From contig NZ_JACAOY010000007.1 in the NCBI RefSeq assembly GCF_013385985.1, forward strand, positions 62,001 through 126,000: a DNA stretch of 64,000 nucleotides, given 5' to 3'. Source of the stretch: Pseudomonas sp. B6002. Its GTDB lineage: Bacteria > Pseudomonadota > Gammaproteobacteria > Pseudomonadales > Pseudomonadaceae. The notes beneath the pieces are model-generated. The model worked only from the letters and a program-made list of their open reading frames with translations. It did no database searches and was not told the origin of the DNA. A program made the translations under genes and the position numbers. How positions within the stretch are numbered: position 1 is the stretch's first letter; each line of letters opens with the position of its first letter. Positions 1-9,452 of the stretch are shown here, in pieces.

Positions 1-172
1 TGGCCCGGGCCAGCATGCCGAATGCCGAGCTGCTCTTGCCTTTGCCGTTGCCGGTCAATACCAGCAGCAAACCACATTCATTGGGGGAGTTGGCGATGCG
101 CTCGTCGATCACGGCTTTTTTGCGCAGCATGCGCGCCAGGTGGCGTTCGTCGCGGTCGGGGGAATCGGTCAT
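1..172 (-). CDS. cobO: Cob(I)yrinic acid a,c-diamide adenosyltransferase, N-terminal part
   Basis: Reading from the ATG at 172 gives 57 codons before the window ends. They include a P-loop, LTGNGKGKSSSAFGM, at about residues 42-56. The GNGKGKSS form of the Walker A is characteristic of CobO/BtuR, the ATP:corrinoid adenosyltransferase that adds the 5'-deoxyadenosyl group to cobyrinate a,c-diamide in cytoplasmic cobalamin synthesis. The gene is truncated by the window edge and is not broken. A cobalamin riboswitch lies directly upstream, which supports the call independently and suggests that this is the first gene of a B12 operon running off the left edge. Confidence 0.88.
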   Translation of the reverse strand, partial: MTDSPDRDERHLARMLRKKAVIDERIANSPNECGLLLVLTGNGKGKSSSAFGMLARA

Positions 173-254
173 GGCAGCTCTCCGTTGGGGCTGGACAAAA
201 ACGGCGGGCAGGAAAAAGAAAATACAGACAGCCAAGCATCGCCCACCGTGATGC

Positions 255-500
255 TGTTGGATGCTCCGGGCCGGTCTCCGGGCTCATGAGTGGCGCCCTG
301 CCCTGATGAAAAGAGCGAGCAGGCCGACGTTGCGCCTTCCCATATCGCGCGCGATACAGTGGCAAAAGGCAGCGTCTTGACTCATTTACCGTTGCGGGGG
401 CAGCGCCGGAATCGCGGCAGCACTGTGTACAAGTGCGCTCACTCACCGGCTTCCCTGTTTCACCCTGTCGACGCATGCGCCACAGAGCACCTGGAACAAG
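255..500 (-). promoter_or_regulatory. Cobalamin (AdoCbl) riboswitch upstream of cobO
   Basis: On the minus strand the leader carries the conserved blocks of the cobalamin riboswitch in the right order. A GGGAAGCCGGTGA block lies near 443-459. The B12-box-like block GCTGCCCCCGCAACGGT lies near 388-404. The 3' block GCCCGGAGACCGGCC lies near 269-283. The last block is about 100 nt from the cobO start, which leaves room for a ribosome-site sequestering element. In the known family, coenzyme B12 binding lowers expression of the downstream gene. The ends are estimates. Confidence 0.9.
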
Positions 501-608
501 CCGCGAAGGTTAGTGGGTTGGGGGTGGAGCGTCAATTAAAGCTGCCCTCGCACTTGAACCATCGGACCGCCGTACTCCTCTACCCTTACAGGTATTCAGG
601 AGAACACC

Positions 609-1922
609 ATGCATAAAACCAGACTCGCCTTGCTGATCATGCTCGCAGGCACCCTCGCCGCCTGCGGTGAAAGCTCAACGTTGCAGGTGTCCGACGGCAC
701 CGGCCCTTCGCCCAAGTTGCCCGAACCGAACAAGACACTGATCCCGACCGTCAACATCGCCCCGGCGATCGGCTGGCCTGATGGCGCAAAACCAACGGCG
801 GCCGCTGGCACCCAGGTGGCCGCGTTCGCCGAAGGGCTGGACCACCCGCGCTGGCTGTATGTGCTGCCCAACGGCGATGTGCTGGTGGCCGAAACCAATG
901 CACCGCCCAAACCGGATGACGCCAAGGGGATTCGCGGCTGGGTCATGGAGAAGGTCATGGGCCGCGCCGGTGCCGGTGTGCCGAGCCCGAACCGCATCAC
1001 ACTGCTGCGCGATGCCGACCACGACGGCGTTGCCGAGACGCGCACGGTGTTCCTGGAGAACCTGAACTCGCCGTTCGGCATGACCCTGGTCGGCGACGAT
1101 TTGTACGTGGCGGACTCGGACCAACTGCTGCGCTTCCCCTATCAACCGGGCGAAACCGCGATCAAGGCAGCCGGCACCAAGGTGGTCGACTTGCCAGGCG
1201 GCAGCATCAACCATCACTGGACCAAGAACGTGGTGGCGAGCAAAGACGGCAGCAAGCTGTATGTGAGCGTTGGCTCCAATAGCAACGTCGGCGAAAACGG
1301 CCTGGAAGCGGAAGAAGGCCGAGCGGCGATCTGGGAAGTGGATCGCGCCTCGGGCCAGCACCGCATCTTCGCCTCCGGCCTGCGCAATCCGAATGGCATG
1401 GCGTGGGAGCCGCAGACGGGCACGTTGTGGACGGCAGTGAATGAGCGCGACGAGATTGGCAGCGATCTGGTGCCGGATTACATCACGTCGGTCAAGGATG
1501 GCGCTTTCTACGGCTGGCCTTTCAGTTATTACGGGCAGCACGTGGATGTGCGCGTTTCGCCGCAGAACCTGGACCTGGTGGCCAAGGCCATTGCACCGGA
1601 CTATGCCGTGGGCCCACATACGGCATCGTTGGGGCTGACCTTCGCCGAAGGTAATAAACTACCGTCGCAGTTCAGCAACGGGGCGTTTATCGGCCAGCAC
1701 GGGTCGTGGAACCGCAAGCCGCACAGTGGCTACAAGGTGATCTTCGTGCCGTTCGAGGGTGGACATCCCAAAGGGCAACCGCTGGACGTACTGACCGGGT
1801 TTCTCGATAAAGACGAGAAGGCCATGGGTCGACCGGTGGGTGTGGTAATTGATCAGCAGGGGGACTTGCTGGTGGCCGATGATGTGGGGAACAAGGTGTG
1901 GCGGGTGTCGGCCGCGAAGTGA
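609..1922 (+). CDS. PQQ-type sorbosone/sugar dehydrogenase-like lipoprotein
   Basis: The 437-residue protein starts at an ATG preceded by AGGAGA. It opens with a lipoprotein signal peptide whose lipobox, LAAC, ends at about Cys19. The rest reads as a six-bladed beta-propeller of the soluble quinoprotein glucose/L-sorbosone dehydrogenase superfamily. Visible blade elements include [46 protein letters not shown] and [16 protein letters not shown]. The expected role is PQQ-dependent oxidation of a sugar or aldehyde in the periplasm, but the substrate cannot be read from sequence. It is transcribed away from cobO, so the interval 173-608 serves both genes. A REP hairpin follows the stop. Confidence 0.75.
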   Translation: MHKTRLALLIMLAGTLAACGESSTLQVSDGTGPSPKLPEPNKTLIPTVNIAPAIGWPDGAKPTAAAGTQVAAFAEGLDHPRWLYVLPNGDVLVAETNAPPKPDDAKGIRGWVMEKVMGRAGAGVPSPNRITLLRDADHDGVAETRTVFLENLNSPFGMTLVGDDLYVADSDQLLRFPYQPGETAIKAAGTKVVDLPGGSINHHWTKNVVASKDGSKLYVSVGSNSNVGENGLEAEEGRAAIWEVDRASGQHRIFASGLRNPNGMAWEPQTGTLWTAVNERDEIGSDLVPDYITSVKDGAFYGWPFSYYGQHVDVRVSPQNLDLVAKAIAPDYAVGPHTASLGLTFAEGNKLPSQFSNGAFIGQHGSWNRKPHSGYKVIFVPFEGGHPKGQPLDVLTGFLDKDEKAMGRPVGVVIDQQGDLLVADDVGNKVWRVSAAK

Positions 1923-1923
1923 A

Positions 1924-1991
1924 CTGTAGGAGCCGGCTTGCCAGCGATGGCGCCCTCAAGGGCCTCATCGCCGGCAAGCCGGCTCCTACAG
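1924..1991. repeat. REP pair (TGTAGGAGCCGGC type)
   Basis: Two inverted arms, CTGTAGGAGCCGGCTTGCC and GGCAAGCCGGCTCCTACAG, enclose about 30 nt. The element lies between the stop codons of two convergent genes. Confidence 0.9.
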
Positions 1992-1998
1992 TTTTTTG

Positions 1999-2538
1999 TC
2001 AGGGGTTGCGAGCCAGGTTTGCTGGCAACACGCGCTTGGCGCTCAGGTAGGCATTCTGCCAATACGCCTTGGACAAGGTGTCCAGCTTGACCGTACCGCC
2101 GGTTTGCGGCGCATGCACAAAACGCCCTTCCCCCACGTAGATTCCGGCATGGCTGACCTGTGAACCGCCACCGGTGGCGAAGAACAGCAAGTCGCCGGTC
2201 TGCAGGTTCTCTTCGCTGACGTCCTGGGCACGCATCACGATCAGCTCGCGGGTGGTGCGCGGCAACGAGATACCTGCCGCATCGCGGTAGACGAAGCCGA
2301 TCAAGCCACTGCAATCGAAACCGGAGTCCGGTGTGTTGCCGCCCCAGCGGTAGGGCGTGCCAACCAGACCCAGCGCACGGAAGAGCACGTCTTCGGCAGC
2401 AGGCGAGAAGCTCTGGCTGGAATAGTTGAACACTGGCTTGGGCTTGGCCGCCACGAACGCAGGGGGCGGTGGACGGCTTGCGCAGGCGCTGAGGAGCGCG
2501 GCGCAAACGAGAAGAATGAGGCGGGCTGAGGTCGACAT
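1999..2538 (-). CDS. NlpC/P60 family lipoprotein, probable murein endopeptidase
   Basis: The ATG at 2538 is chosen over an upstream in-frame start because it begins a clean lipoprotein signal, MSTSARLILLVCAALLSAC, giving 179 residues. The NlpC/P60 domain fills the C-terminal two thirds. The catalytic Cys lies in FDCSGLIGFVYRDA, the His in SHAGIYVGEGRFVHAP, and PYRWGG and TGDLLFF are also present. The family cuts D-gamma-Glu-diaminopimelate bonds in peptidoglycan peptides. A second paralogue lies just upstream on the same strand, and the spacing (about 145 nt) allows either co-transcription or a separate promoter. Confidence 0.85.
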   Translation of the reverse strand: MSTSARLILLVCAALLSACASRPPPPAFVAAKPKPVFNYSSQSFSPAAEDVLFRALGLVGTPYRWGGNTPDSGFDCSGLIGFVYRDAAGISLPRTTRELIVMRAQDVSEENLQTGDLLFFATGGGSQVSHAGIYVGEGRFVHAPQTGGTVKLDTLSKAYWQNAYLSAKRVLPANLARNP

Positions 2539-2683
2539 GGGCAGAACAATCCTGGTCTGGATGCGGCTTTTCGCTGCCGAACGCTGAAAACCAGAACGCG
2601 CAAGCAAAGCTCGCGCGAACGGATTCCAACAATATCCAAGGATTCTAGCGGTTACACGTCAAACTTCAAGTATCACTTTAAGT

Positions 2684-3313
2684 TTACTTGCTAGCGGTAA
2701 CCGTCGTCGGGGCCATGGCGAGTGCGCGCTTGGCTTCGATGAAGGTTCTGCTCCAGTAGCTGTCACCCAGGTTGTCGACTCGAACACCGCCACTGCGACG
2801 GCTGCTGGAGTGGATAAACTGGTTGTCGCCCAGGTAGATACCGGCATGGCTCACACGGCCACGGCCAGCAGTACTAAAGAAAAGCAGATCACCCGGCTTG
2901 AGGTTGTTGCGCGCGACCAACGGTGCATCCACGTTGATCATTTCGCGGGTGGAGCGTGGCAGGTTCATGCCCGCTTCTTCGCGAAACAGGTAGCCGATGA
3001 AGCCGCTGCAGTCGAAACCGGCTTCAGAGGTACCGCCGAAACGGTAACGGGTACCGATCAGGGACATGCCGCGTTCAAGAATGCTGTCGGCCAGAACTGG
3101 AAGCTGATAAGGCTTGTTGCCGGCGAAGTCGGCCAGTTCCTTCTCGGTTGCAACTTCTTCCTCATAAACAGTGGAAGACTGCGATGCAACGAATTTTGCC
3201 TGGGACTGCTGTTGGGTTTTCTGCTGCTCTGCCACTTGTTGAGGGTGGGAGGCGCAACCAAACAACAGGGTAACGAGTGCGAGGGGCACGAGGGGTGCGA
3301 AGCGATTTAGCAT
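2684..3313 (-). CDS. NlpC/P60 family lipoprotein, second copy
   Basis: The protein has about 209 residues when read from ATG 3313; a GTG six bases further upstream is also possible. The signal peptide ends at a lipobox, LLFGC. A Gln-rich linker follows, and then a complete NlpC/P60 domain with FDCSGFIGYLFREEAG (catalytic Cys), PGDLLFFSTAGRGRVSHAGIYLG (His) and NQFIHSSSRRSGGV. It is clearly paralogous to the gene at 1999-2538 but differs in the linker, so the two are an old duplication. An outer-membrane-anchored peptidoglycan endopeptidase role is inferred from the family. Confidence 0.85.
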   Translation of the reverse strand: MLNRFAPLVPLALVTLLFGCASHPQQVAEQQKTQQQSQAKFVASQSSTVYEEEVATEKELADFAGNKPYQLPVLADSILERGMSLIGTRYRFGGTSEAGFDCSGFIGYLFREEAGMNLPRSTREMINVDAPLVARNNLKPGDLLFFSTAGRGRVSHAGIYLGDNQFIHSSSRRSGGVRVDNLGDSYWSRTFIEAKRALAMAPTTVTASK

Positions 3314-3526
3314 GGGCACGACCGTGGCTGATATGTAAAGAAGTCGAGACTATGCCCGCTATCAGATCGATTTGCAAATTCAATCGTGATCTATGTGACT
3401 TCTTGTTTGGACTATGACATCTAAGCCCTTAACACCCTATACGTGCCTTTTGCGTGGCCAAACCGGCCCAAACGCAGGTTTTCTGGCGCCTGTAATTTGC
3501 CAGGAGCCGCGAAACACAAGGGTTGG

Positions 3527-4231
3527 CTACCAGCCGAGGGTTTCCTTAAGGAAGGGAATGGTGAGCTTGCGCTGGGCCTGCAAAGAGGCCTGGTCGAGTT
3601 GCTCGAGCAAGTCGAACAACGCACTCATGCTTCGGGTGCCACGCGTGAGGATAAAGTGCCCCACTTCATCAGTGAGGTGCAGGCCGCGACGGGAAGCGCG
3701 CAGCTGCAAGGCACGCAATTTGTCCTCGTCGGACAACGGGCGCATCTGGAAGATCAGCGCCAGGGTCATGCGCGACTTGAGGTCGGCCAACTTGATCGGC
3801 AACTCGCGTGGCGAGGTGGATGCCGCGATCAACAGACGCCGCCCACTGTCACGCAGGCGGTTGAACAGGTGAAACAACGCCTCTTCCCATTCGGCCTTGC
3901 CGGCGATCGCTTGCAGATCATCCAGGCACACCAGCTCGTATTGTTCGAGATGGTCGAAGATACCGATACCGCGGTCCATCAACTCCGCCAGGGGCAGGTA
4001 TACCGCCGGCTCGCCCATCTGCTCGAAGCGCAGGCACGCGGCCTGCAACAGGTGGGTACGCCCCACGCCGTGCTTGCCCCACAGGTAGATCAGGCTTTCA
4101 GTCCACCCGGCGTCGGCTTCGCAAAGCCGCTCGACATAGCCGAGTGCAGCGGCATTGGCGCCTGGGTAGTAGTTGATAAAGGTGGCGTCGTCACGCAGAC
4201 GCACACCCAAGGGCAGCTGAATCGGTTTCAT
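3527..4231 (-). CDS. hda: DnaA regulatory inactivator Hda
   Basis: This 234-residue protein is a short AAA+ protein related to DnaA but without the DNA-binding domain IV. The N-terminus MKPIQLPLGVRL is a clamp-binding-type motif (QLPLGV). The Walker A position reads GKHGVGRTHLL, with the usual Lys replaced, as is normal in Hda. A Walker-B-like stretch, YELVCLDDLQAI, and a sensor region, LKSRMTLALIFQM, follow. In the known system Hda with the sliding clamp stimulates ATP hydrolysis by DnaA and so limits re-initiation. No strong ribosome site precedes the start. An AI-2E-type permease gene lies upstream on the same strand, which is the common Pseudomonas order. Confidence 0.92.
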   Translation of the reverse strand: MKPIQLPLGVRLRDDATFINYYPGANAAALGYVERLCEADAGWTESLIYLWGKHGVGRTHLLQAACLRFEQMGEPAVYLPLAELMDRGIGIFDHLEQYELVCLDDLQAIAGKAEWEEALFHLFNRLRDSGRRLLIAASTSPRELPIKLADLKSRMTLALIFQMRPLSDEDKLRALQLRASRRGLHLTDEVGHFILTRGTRSMSALFDLLEQLDQASLQAQRKLTIPFLKETLGW

Positions 4232-4400
4232 GCTGACTGAACGGCTCCAAACGAACCGTTAGTGGCCTCTGTGTAAAGTTTGCAAAGTTTATACCCGTGA
4301 CGCCGGGCGCACAATGCAGCAGACCACAAGCAAAATCAAAGGTTTGCGTTAACTTGGGCGATTTGCGCAAATTGTTTGACGCAGTTCCCCCATAAACAAC

Positions 4401-4422
4401 AAACCCGGCCTGGGCCGGGTTT
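4401..4422 (-). terminator. Terminator after the AI-2E-type permease gene
   Basis: The hairpin AAACCCGGCC-CA-GGCCGGGTTT is followed on the minus strand by the T-rich TGTTGTTTAT. It lies between the permease stop at 4435 and hda. Confidence 0.75.
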
Positions 4423-4434
4423 GTGACGAAGGGG

Positions 4435-5508
4435 TTACAGGTCGGGGTCTTCGACCCCCGTGTATACATCCGAATCCTTGTACAGATCATGCACATGGCG
4501 CACCAGCACCATGATCACCGCCGCCACCGGCAGCGCCAGCAGGATGCCGGTAAAGCCGAACAGCTCACCGCCCGCCAGGATCGCGAAAATCACGGCCACC
4601 GGATGCAGACCGATCCGGTCGCCCACCAGCAACGGCGTCAGCACCATGCCCTCCAACGCCTGCCCCACCATGAACACCGCAACGATGCCCAGCATCGGAT
4701 ACAGGTCGCCACCAAACTGGAACAACCCCGCCACCAGCGCCGCGCCGATACCGATCACAAAGCCCATGTACGGCACGATAGCGGCCAGGCCGGCGATCAG
4801 ACCGATCAACAGGCCCAGCTCCAGGCCGATCGCCATCAGGCCCGCTGCGTAGATAATCCCCAGCGCCAGCATCACCAGTAACTGGCCACGTACAAACGCC
4901 CCCAGCACTTCATGACACTCCTCGGCGAGAGAGACAATGCGCTCTTCACGATTGCGCGGCAGCAGGCTGCGGATCTTGGCCATCATGATGTCCCAGTCAC
5001 GCAGCAGGTAGAACGCCACCACCGGGATCAGCACCAGGTTGGTCAGCCAGCCGATCAGCGCCAGGCTGGACGCCGTGGCCTGGCTGAGCACCACACCGAC
5101 AATATCGGTGGTCTGGCCCATGTGTTCGCTGATGGCCGCCTTGACCTTGTCGAACTTCCAGAACCCATCCGACAGCCCCAGCTTGGCCTGGGCCCACGGC
5201 ATCGCTGTGTGCTGCAGCCAGTCGAGCATCTGCGGCGCCAGTTCATAGAGGCGAAACAACTGCTTGGCCAGCATCGGCACCAGGACCAGCACCAATGCCG
5301 TGATGATCAAGGTGAACAAGGCGAACACCGCCACCACGCCCCAGGTGCGCGACAGGCCGACTTTCTCCAGGCGATCCACCACCGGATCGAACAGATAAGC
5401 CAGCAGCAACGCAACCAGGAACGGCGTCAGGATCGAATGCAGCAAAAACACAAAACCGCACAGCAGGACAATCCCGCCAAGCCACACCCAACGACGCGTA
5501 TCCGCCAT
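4435..5508 (-). CDS. AI-2E family transporter (PerM/YdiK-like permease)
   Basis: The start at 5508 (MADTRRW) is preferred because GGAG lies at a proper distance; an in-frame ATG at 5520 lacks one. The protein of about 357 residues has hydrophobic segments at the N-terminus (residues about 5-45 and 55-80) and a C-terminal block of four to five membrane helices. That block includes VPYMGFVIGIG and VGDRIGLHPVAVIFAILAGG, which are signature stretches of the AI-2 exporter/PerM family. The substrate is unknown; members have been linked to autoinducer-2 export and to sodium/proton exchange. The gene sits between the DUF2066 gene and hda on the same strand. Confidence 0.82.
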   Translation of the reverse strand: MADTRRWVWLGGIVLLCGFVFLLHSILTPFLVALLLAYLFDPVVDRLEKVGLSRTWGVVAVFALFTLIITALVLVLVPMLAKQLFRLYELAPQMLDWLQHTAMPWAQAKLGLSDGFWKFDKVKAAISEHMGQTTDIVGVVLSQATASSLALIGWLTNLVLIPVVAFYLLRDWDIMMAKIRSLLPRNREERIVSLAEECHEVLGAFVRGQLLVMLALGIIYAAGLMAIGLELGLLIGLIAGLAAIVPYMGFVIGIGAALVAGLFQFGGDLYPMLGIVAVFMVGQALEGMVLTPLLVGDRIGLHPVAVIFAILAGGELFGFTGILLALPVAAVIMVLVRHVHDLYKDSDVYTGVEDPDL

Positions 5509-5550
5509 AAACCACTCCATCTCTAGCTGCTTCTATATAAGGAAGAACAT

Positions 5551-6591
5551 TTACCAACGAAAACGCAGTTGCGCCTGAGGCTCGGGAGCAGGGGCCGGTT
5601 GAGTGCCCTCCACTGCCGGCTGCTGTGCAGGTGCCTCACCCGCAGGCACTTCCTGCAACTTGGCCAGGCTCAACTGGGTGCGCAACTGATCGGCACTGCC
5701 ATTGACGCGATACACAATGCGATTGCCATCGACCAACTGCGGCTGCCCACCAAACGGCTCAAGCAGATGACCCAACGCGGCATACCGCTCAAGGGTCATG
5801 CCCTGCACTTCCAGCAGTTGTTCAGTACTCACGCCCGGCTTGACCGCGAAGCGTGGCGCGAGCTTCTGACTGACCGCCAGCATCACCGCATCAGCGACCG
5901 CGCCGGTATCAGCGCCTTGGGCGGTGCCCTGCTCGCTCTTGTCACCCAGCCACAAGCGCCACTTGGCTTGCCATTGGCTGCCTTCCTGGCGCGCATGCAC
6001 CGCCAGCAACGCATCGGCGCCGTAACGCTCGGACGCGGCGCGCAAGGGCGTGGCATCGGCGCTTTCCAGGTTAGGCCCAGTGGCGACCACTTGCTCATCC
6101 AGGTCACCCAACGGCAGGCGCAGCGGCAAGCCACGATGTTGTGCGGCTCGGCGCAAAGCCTGGGCAACCGCCTGGCCGTCACCGACCAGGCTGCTGCCTT
6201 CGGTAGAGTCATTCAGCCACCAACCAAGGATCGACGGCCGATTGCTGCCCCAGATCGACAGGCCCGCCTCACGCAAGGCGCGGTCGGTGCTCACCGGATC
6301 GAAATCCACTTGCAGGCTTTCGGGAGGGCCGGCGTCGTAGCCGTACTGACTGATGATTTGTTGCGGATCTTTACGGACGGCCGCCAGGCCCGAGCCTTCG
6401 GCAGCCTTGGCGTCGCCGGTCAGGCGGATCACCAGGGTTTGCACGGCGCGCTGAGTGGCCTGGTCGCGCTCTTGGGGCGACTGGCTGCTAACCGGTTCAA
6501 GTACTTGGTAAAGACCATTGAGGGTTTCGGCATGACTCGCCAGGCTGACCAACGACAAGCAGCCTACAAAGAAGAATTTGCACAGACGCAT
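5551..6591 (-). CDS. DUF2066 domain protein, exported
   Basis: Translation from ATG 6591 gives 346 residues beginning with a Sec signal peptide, MRLCKFFFVGCLSLVSLASHA, followed by ETLNGLYQV. The body carries SSQSPQERDQATQRAVQTLV and SNRPSILGWWL, which I recognise as the DUF2066 family found next to hda/perM in Pseudomonas. The C-terminal 30 residues are rich in Pro, Ala and Glu. The molecular function is not established. It is separated by only 42 nt from the downstream permease gene, so the two are probably co-transcribed. Confidence 0.8.
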   Translation of the reverse strand: MRLCKFFFVGCLSLVSLASHAETLNGLYQVLEPVSSQSPQERDQATQRAVQTLVIRLTGDAKAAEGSGLAAVRKDPQQIISQYGYDAGPPESLQVDFDPVSTDRALREAGLSIWGSNRPSILGWWLNDSTEGSSLVGDGQAVAQALRRAAQHRGLPLRLPLGDLDEQVVATGPNLESADATPLRAASERYGADALLAVHARQEGSQWQAKWRLWLGDKSEQGTAQGADTGAVADAVMLAVSQKLAPRFAVKPGVSTEQLLEVQGMTLERYAALGHLLEPFGGQPQLVDGNRIVYRVNGSADQLRTQLSLAKLQEVPAGEAPAQQPAVEGTQPAPAPEPQAQLRFRW

Positions 6592-6945
6592 GAAAGATTC
6601 CCGAACGACAAAATTAGCGGCTGGAACAGACCGTATGAATGCGGTTTGCCAAGGCTGTGACCACAGCGACTGGTAAAACATTCACAGGGTCTTGGTAAGT
6701 TTTCGTACTGTCATAACGATAGCGGGTTCAAGGCTATACCTTAATACTCGCCTTCGCAGACCCGGTCAGCATTTTTAACCGGCTTTTTTCACGGATATGG
6801 CCCTGCCCGTCGGCCCGAGGATGGCCGCTGCCCCTCAAGCCTGATAAAATCGCGCGCCTTCGCAGACCGTCAACGGCTGGGCCTTTTACAAAAAGCGCCT
6901 GCCCGCTCGGTCGTTACCCAGAAATCCCCCCTAAAGGCCTGGATC
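6592..6945. other. Divergent intergenic region, DUF2066 gene / purM
   Basis: This gap of about 350 bases holds the promoters of the two divergent genes. A TATA-like stretch, GATAAAATC, at about 6842-6850 is a plausible minus-10 for purM, but I could not pair it with a good minus-35. No ORF, operator palindrome or terminator stood out. Confidence 0.4.
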
Positions 6946-8004
6946 ATGAGCAAGCAACCCTCCCTGAGCTACAAGGACGCCGGTGTAGACATCGACGCCG
7001 GTGAAGCATTGGTCGAACGCATCAAGAGCGTCGCCAAGCGCACTGCGCGCCCCGAAGTCATGGGCGGCCTGGGCGGTTTTGGCGCCCTCTGCGAAATCCC
7101 GGCCGGCTACAAGCAGCCTGTACTGGTCTCCGGCACCGACGGCGTGGGCACCAAGCTGCGCCTGGCACTGAACCTGAACAAACACGAGAGCATCGGCATC
7201 GACCTGGTTGCCATGTGCGTCAACGACCTGGTGGTATGCGGCGCCGAGCCGCTGTTCTTCCTGGACTACTACGCCACCGGCAAGCTGAACGTGGACACCG
7301 CGGCACAAGTGGTCACCGGTATCGGCGCTGGCTGCGAACTGTCGGGTTGCTCCCTGGTGGGCGGCGAAACCGCTGAAATGCCGGGCATGTACGAAGGCGA
7401 AGACTACGACCTGGCCGGCTTCTGCGTTGGCGTTGTAGAAAAAGCCGAAATCATCGACGGTTCCAAAGTAGCTGCGGGCGACGCCCTGCTGGCCCTGCCG
7501 TCCTCCGGCCCGCACTCCAACGGTTACTCGCTGATCCGCAAGATCATCGAAGTGTCCGGCGCCGACATCGAGAACACCCAGCTCGACGGCAAGCCGCTGA
7601 CCGACCTGCTGATGGCCCCGACGCGCATCTACGTCAAGCCACTGCTCAAGCTGATCAAGGACACCGGCGCTGTCAAAGCCATGGCCCACATCACCGGTGG
7701 CGGCCTGCTGGACAACATCCCGCGCGTCCTGCCAAAAGGCGCCCAGGCCATCGTCGACGTGGCCAGCTGGCAGCGTCCTGCAGTCTTCGACTGGCTGCAA
7801 GAGAAAGGCAACGTCAACGAAACCGAGATGCACCGCGTGCTGAACTGCGGCGTGGGCATGGTGATCTGCGTGGCACAAGAACACGTTGAAACCGCGCTGA
7901 ACGTGCTGCGTGAAGCGGGCGAGCAGCCTTGGGTCATCGGTCAGATCGCCACCGCCCCGGAAGGCGCAGCCCAGGTTGAACTGAAGAACCTCAAGGCTCA
8001 TTAA
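6946..8004 (+). CDS. purM: Phosphoribosylformylglycinamidine cyclo-ligase (AIR synthetase)
   Basis: The 352-residue protein matches PurM throughout. It has [20 protein letters not shown] at the N-terminus and the ATP-binding [12 protein letters not shown] near residues 64-75. Further on come [20 protein letters not shown], the [16 protein letters not shown] region and [11 protein letters not shown]. It catalyses ATP-dependent closure of the imidazole ring (FGAM to AIR), the fifth step of purine synthesis, in the cytoplasm. Its TAA shares a base with the ATG of purN, so the two are translationally coupled. Confidence 0.97.
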   Translation: MSKQPSLSYKDAGVDIDAGEALVERIKSVAKRTARPEVMGGLGGFGALCEIPAGYKQPVLVSGTDGVGTKLRLALNLNKHESIGIDLVAMCVNDLVVCGAEPLFFLDYYATGKLNVDTAAQVVTGIGAGCELSGCSLVGGETAEMPGMYEGEDYDLAGFCVGVVEKAEIIDGSKVAAGDALLALPSSGPHSNGYSLIRKIIEVSGADIENTQLDGKPLTDLLMAPTRIYVKPLLKLIKDTGAVKAMAHITGGGLLDNIPRVLPKGAQAIVDVASWQRPAVFDWLQEKGNVNETEMHRVLNCGVGMVICVAQEHVETALNVLREAGEQPWVIGQIATAPEGAAQVELKNLKAH

Positions 8005-8654
8005 TGTCTCAGACCTGTGATGTCGTGGTGCTGCTTTCCGGCACCGGCAGTAACTTGCAGGCCCTGATCGACAGCACGCGCACCGGCGACAGCCCGGTGC
8101 GCATTGCTGCGGTGATCTCCAACCGCAGCGACGCCTACGGCCTGCAACGCGCCAGGGACGCGGGTATCGAAACCCGTTCGCTGGATCACAAGGCTTTCGA
8201 GGGCCGCGAGGCCTTCGACAGCGCCTTGGTCGAACTGATCGACGCCTTCAACCCCAAACTCGTGGTACTCGCCGGTTTCATGCGCATCCTCAGCGCTGAC
8301 TTCGTGCGCCACTATGAAGGGCGCCTGCTCAACATCCACCCTTCCCTGCTCCCCAAGTACAAAGGCATGCACACGCACCAGCGTGCGCTCGATGCCGGCG
8401 ACAGCGAGCACGGCTGCAGCGTGCACTTTGTCACCGAGGAACTCGATGGCGGGCCTCTGGTCGTACAGGCAGTGGTTCCGGTAGAGTCTGCAGACTCGGC
8501 GCAGACGCTTGCGCAACGGGTTCACACCCAGGAACACAGGATTTATCCGCTGGCTGTTCGCTGGTTTGCCGAGGGGCGGTTGATTCTTGGTGAACAGGGT
8601 GCATTATTGGACGGTCAGTTACTCGCGGCCAGCGGCCACTTGATTCGAACCTAG
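8004..8654 (+). CDS. purN: Phosphoribosylglycinamide formyltransferase
   Basis: The 216-residue protein begins VVVLLSGTGSNLQALID, the phosphate-binding loop of GAR transformylase. It carries the catalytic set in NIHPSLLPKYKGMHTHQRAL (Asn and His) and the later GCSVHFVTEELDGGPLV (Asp). It transfers a formyl group from 10-formyltetrahydrofolate to GAR, the third step of purine synthesis. The start overlaps the purM stop by one base (TAATG), and no separate promoter is visible. Confidence 0.97.
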   Translation: MSQTCDVVVLLSGTGSNLQALIDSTRTGDSPVRIAAVISNRSDAYGLQRARDAGIETRSLDHKAFEGREAFDSALVELIDAFNPKLVVLAGFMRILSADFVRHYEGRLLNIHPSLLPKYKGMHTHQRALDAGDSEHGCSVHFVTEELDGGPLVVQAVVPVESADSAQTLAQRVHTQEHRIYPLAVRWFAEGRLILGEQGALLDGQLLAASGHLIRT

Positions 8655-8662
8655 GAGATTTT

Positions 8663-9376
8663 ATGCGTCGCGCCTTGCTCTTCGCTTTTGCGCTGTTCGC
8701 CTTGCCTGCCGTGCAAGCAGCAGACCTTCACCCTTTCTCCGCCAGCTACACCGCCGACTGGAAACAGTTGCCCATGAGTGGTTCGGCTGAACGCAGCCTG
8801 ACCAAGAATGACAATGGCTCCTGGACCTTGAACTTCAAGGCTTCCATGATGATCGCCAGCCTCACCGAAACCAGCGTGATCCAGTTCGATAAGGACGCCC
8901 TGCAACCGAAGAGCTACACCTTCGAACGCGGCGGCCTGGGCAAGGCGAAGAAGATCAACCTGGACTTCGACCACTCGACCAACAAGGTCACCGGTTTCGA
9001 AAACAAGGACCCGGTCAACGTCACCCTCGAAAGTGGCATGCTCGACAAGTCGACCTACCAGCTCGCCCTGCAACGTGACGTGGCGGCCGGCAAGAAGAGC
9101 ATGAGCTACCGCGTGGTCGAAGGCACCGACGTCGACACCTACGACTTCCGCGTGATCGGCCCGGAAAAGGTCCAGACCAAAGCCGGCTCCATCGATGCGA
9201 TCAAGGTCGAGCGTGTACGCGACCCGTCGCAGAGCAAGCGCATCACCCAGATGTGGTTTGCCAAGGACTGGGGCGGCATCCTGGTCGCCCTGCGCCAGGT
9301 TGAAACCGACGGCAAGGAATACAACATCATGCTGCTCGACGGTACCGTTGACGGCAAAGCTGTCAAAGGCAGCTGA
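8663..9376 (+). CDS. DUF3108 domain protein, periplasmic
   Basis: Translation starts 8 nt after purN at an ATG preceded by AGGAG. The 237-residue product has a Sec signal peptide, MRRALLFAFALFALPAVQAA. A beta-rich domain of the DUF3108 type follows, with FSASYTADWKQLPMSGSAER, SYTFERGGLGKAKKINLDFD and QMWFAKDWGGILVALRQ. The fold is reminiscent of lipocalin-like outer-membrane or periplasmic proteins, but no function is known. Its position directly after purMN is conserved in Pseudomonas from memory. It is the last gene of the transcript, since a strong terminator follows. Confidence 0.8.
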   Translation: MRRALLFAFALFALPAVQAADLHPFSASYTADWKQLPMSGSAERSLTKNDNGSWTLNFKASMMIASLTETSVIQFDKDALQPKSYTFERGGLGKAKKINLDFDHSTNKVTGFENKDPVNVTLESGMLDKSTYQLALQRDVAAGKKSMSYRVVEGTDVDTYDFRVIGPEKVQTKAGSIDAIKVERVRDPSQSKRITQMWFAKDWGGILVALRQVETDGKEYNIMLLDGTVDGKAVKGS

Positions 9377-9398
9377 TGGGCTGCTGAATCAAAGAAGA

Positions 9399-9424
9399 GC
9401 CTCGCGGAATGCGGGGCTTTTTTT
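9399..9424 (+). terminator. Rho-independent terminator of purM-purN-DUF3108
   Basis: The hairpin GCCTCGC-GGAAT-GCGGGGC is followed by seven T. Confidence 0.92.
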
Positions 9425-9452
9425 CGCCTGGAGGTTTTGCGCTAGGGCCGCT

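Noticed and set aside
3527-4231. Defective Walker A (Arg for Lys) in Hda
   Set aside because: GxxGxGRT/S is the usual form in Hda proteins.
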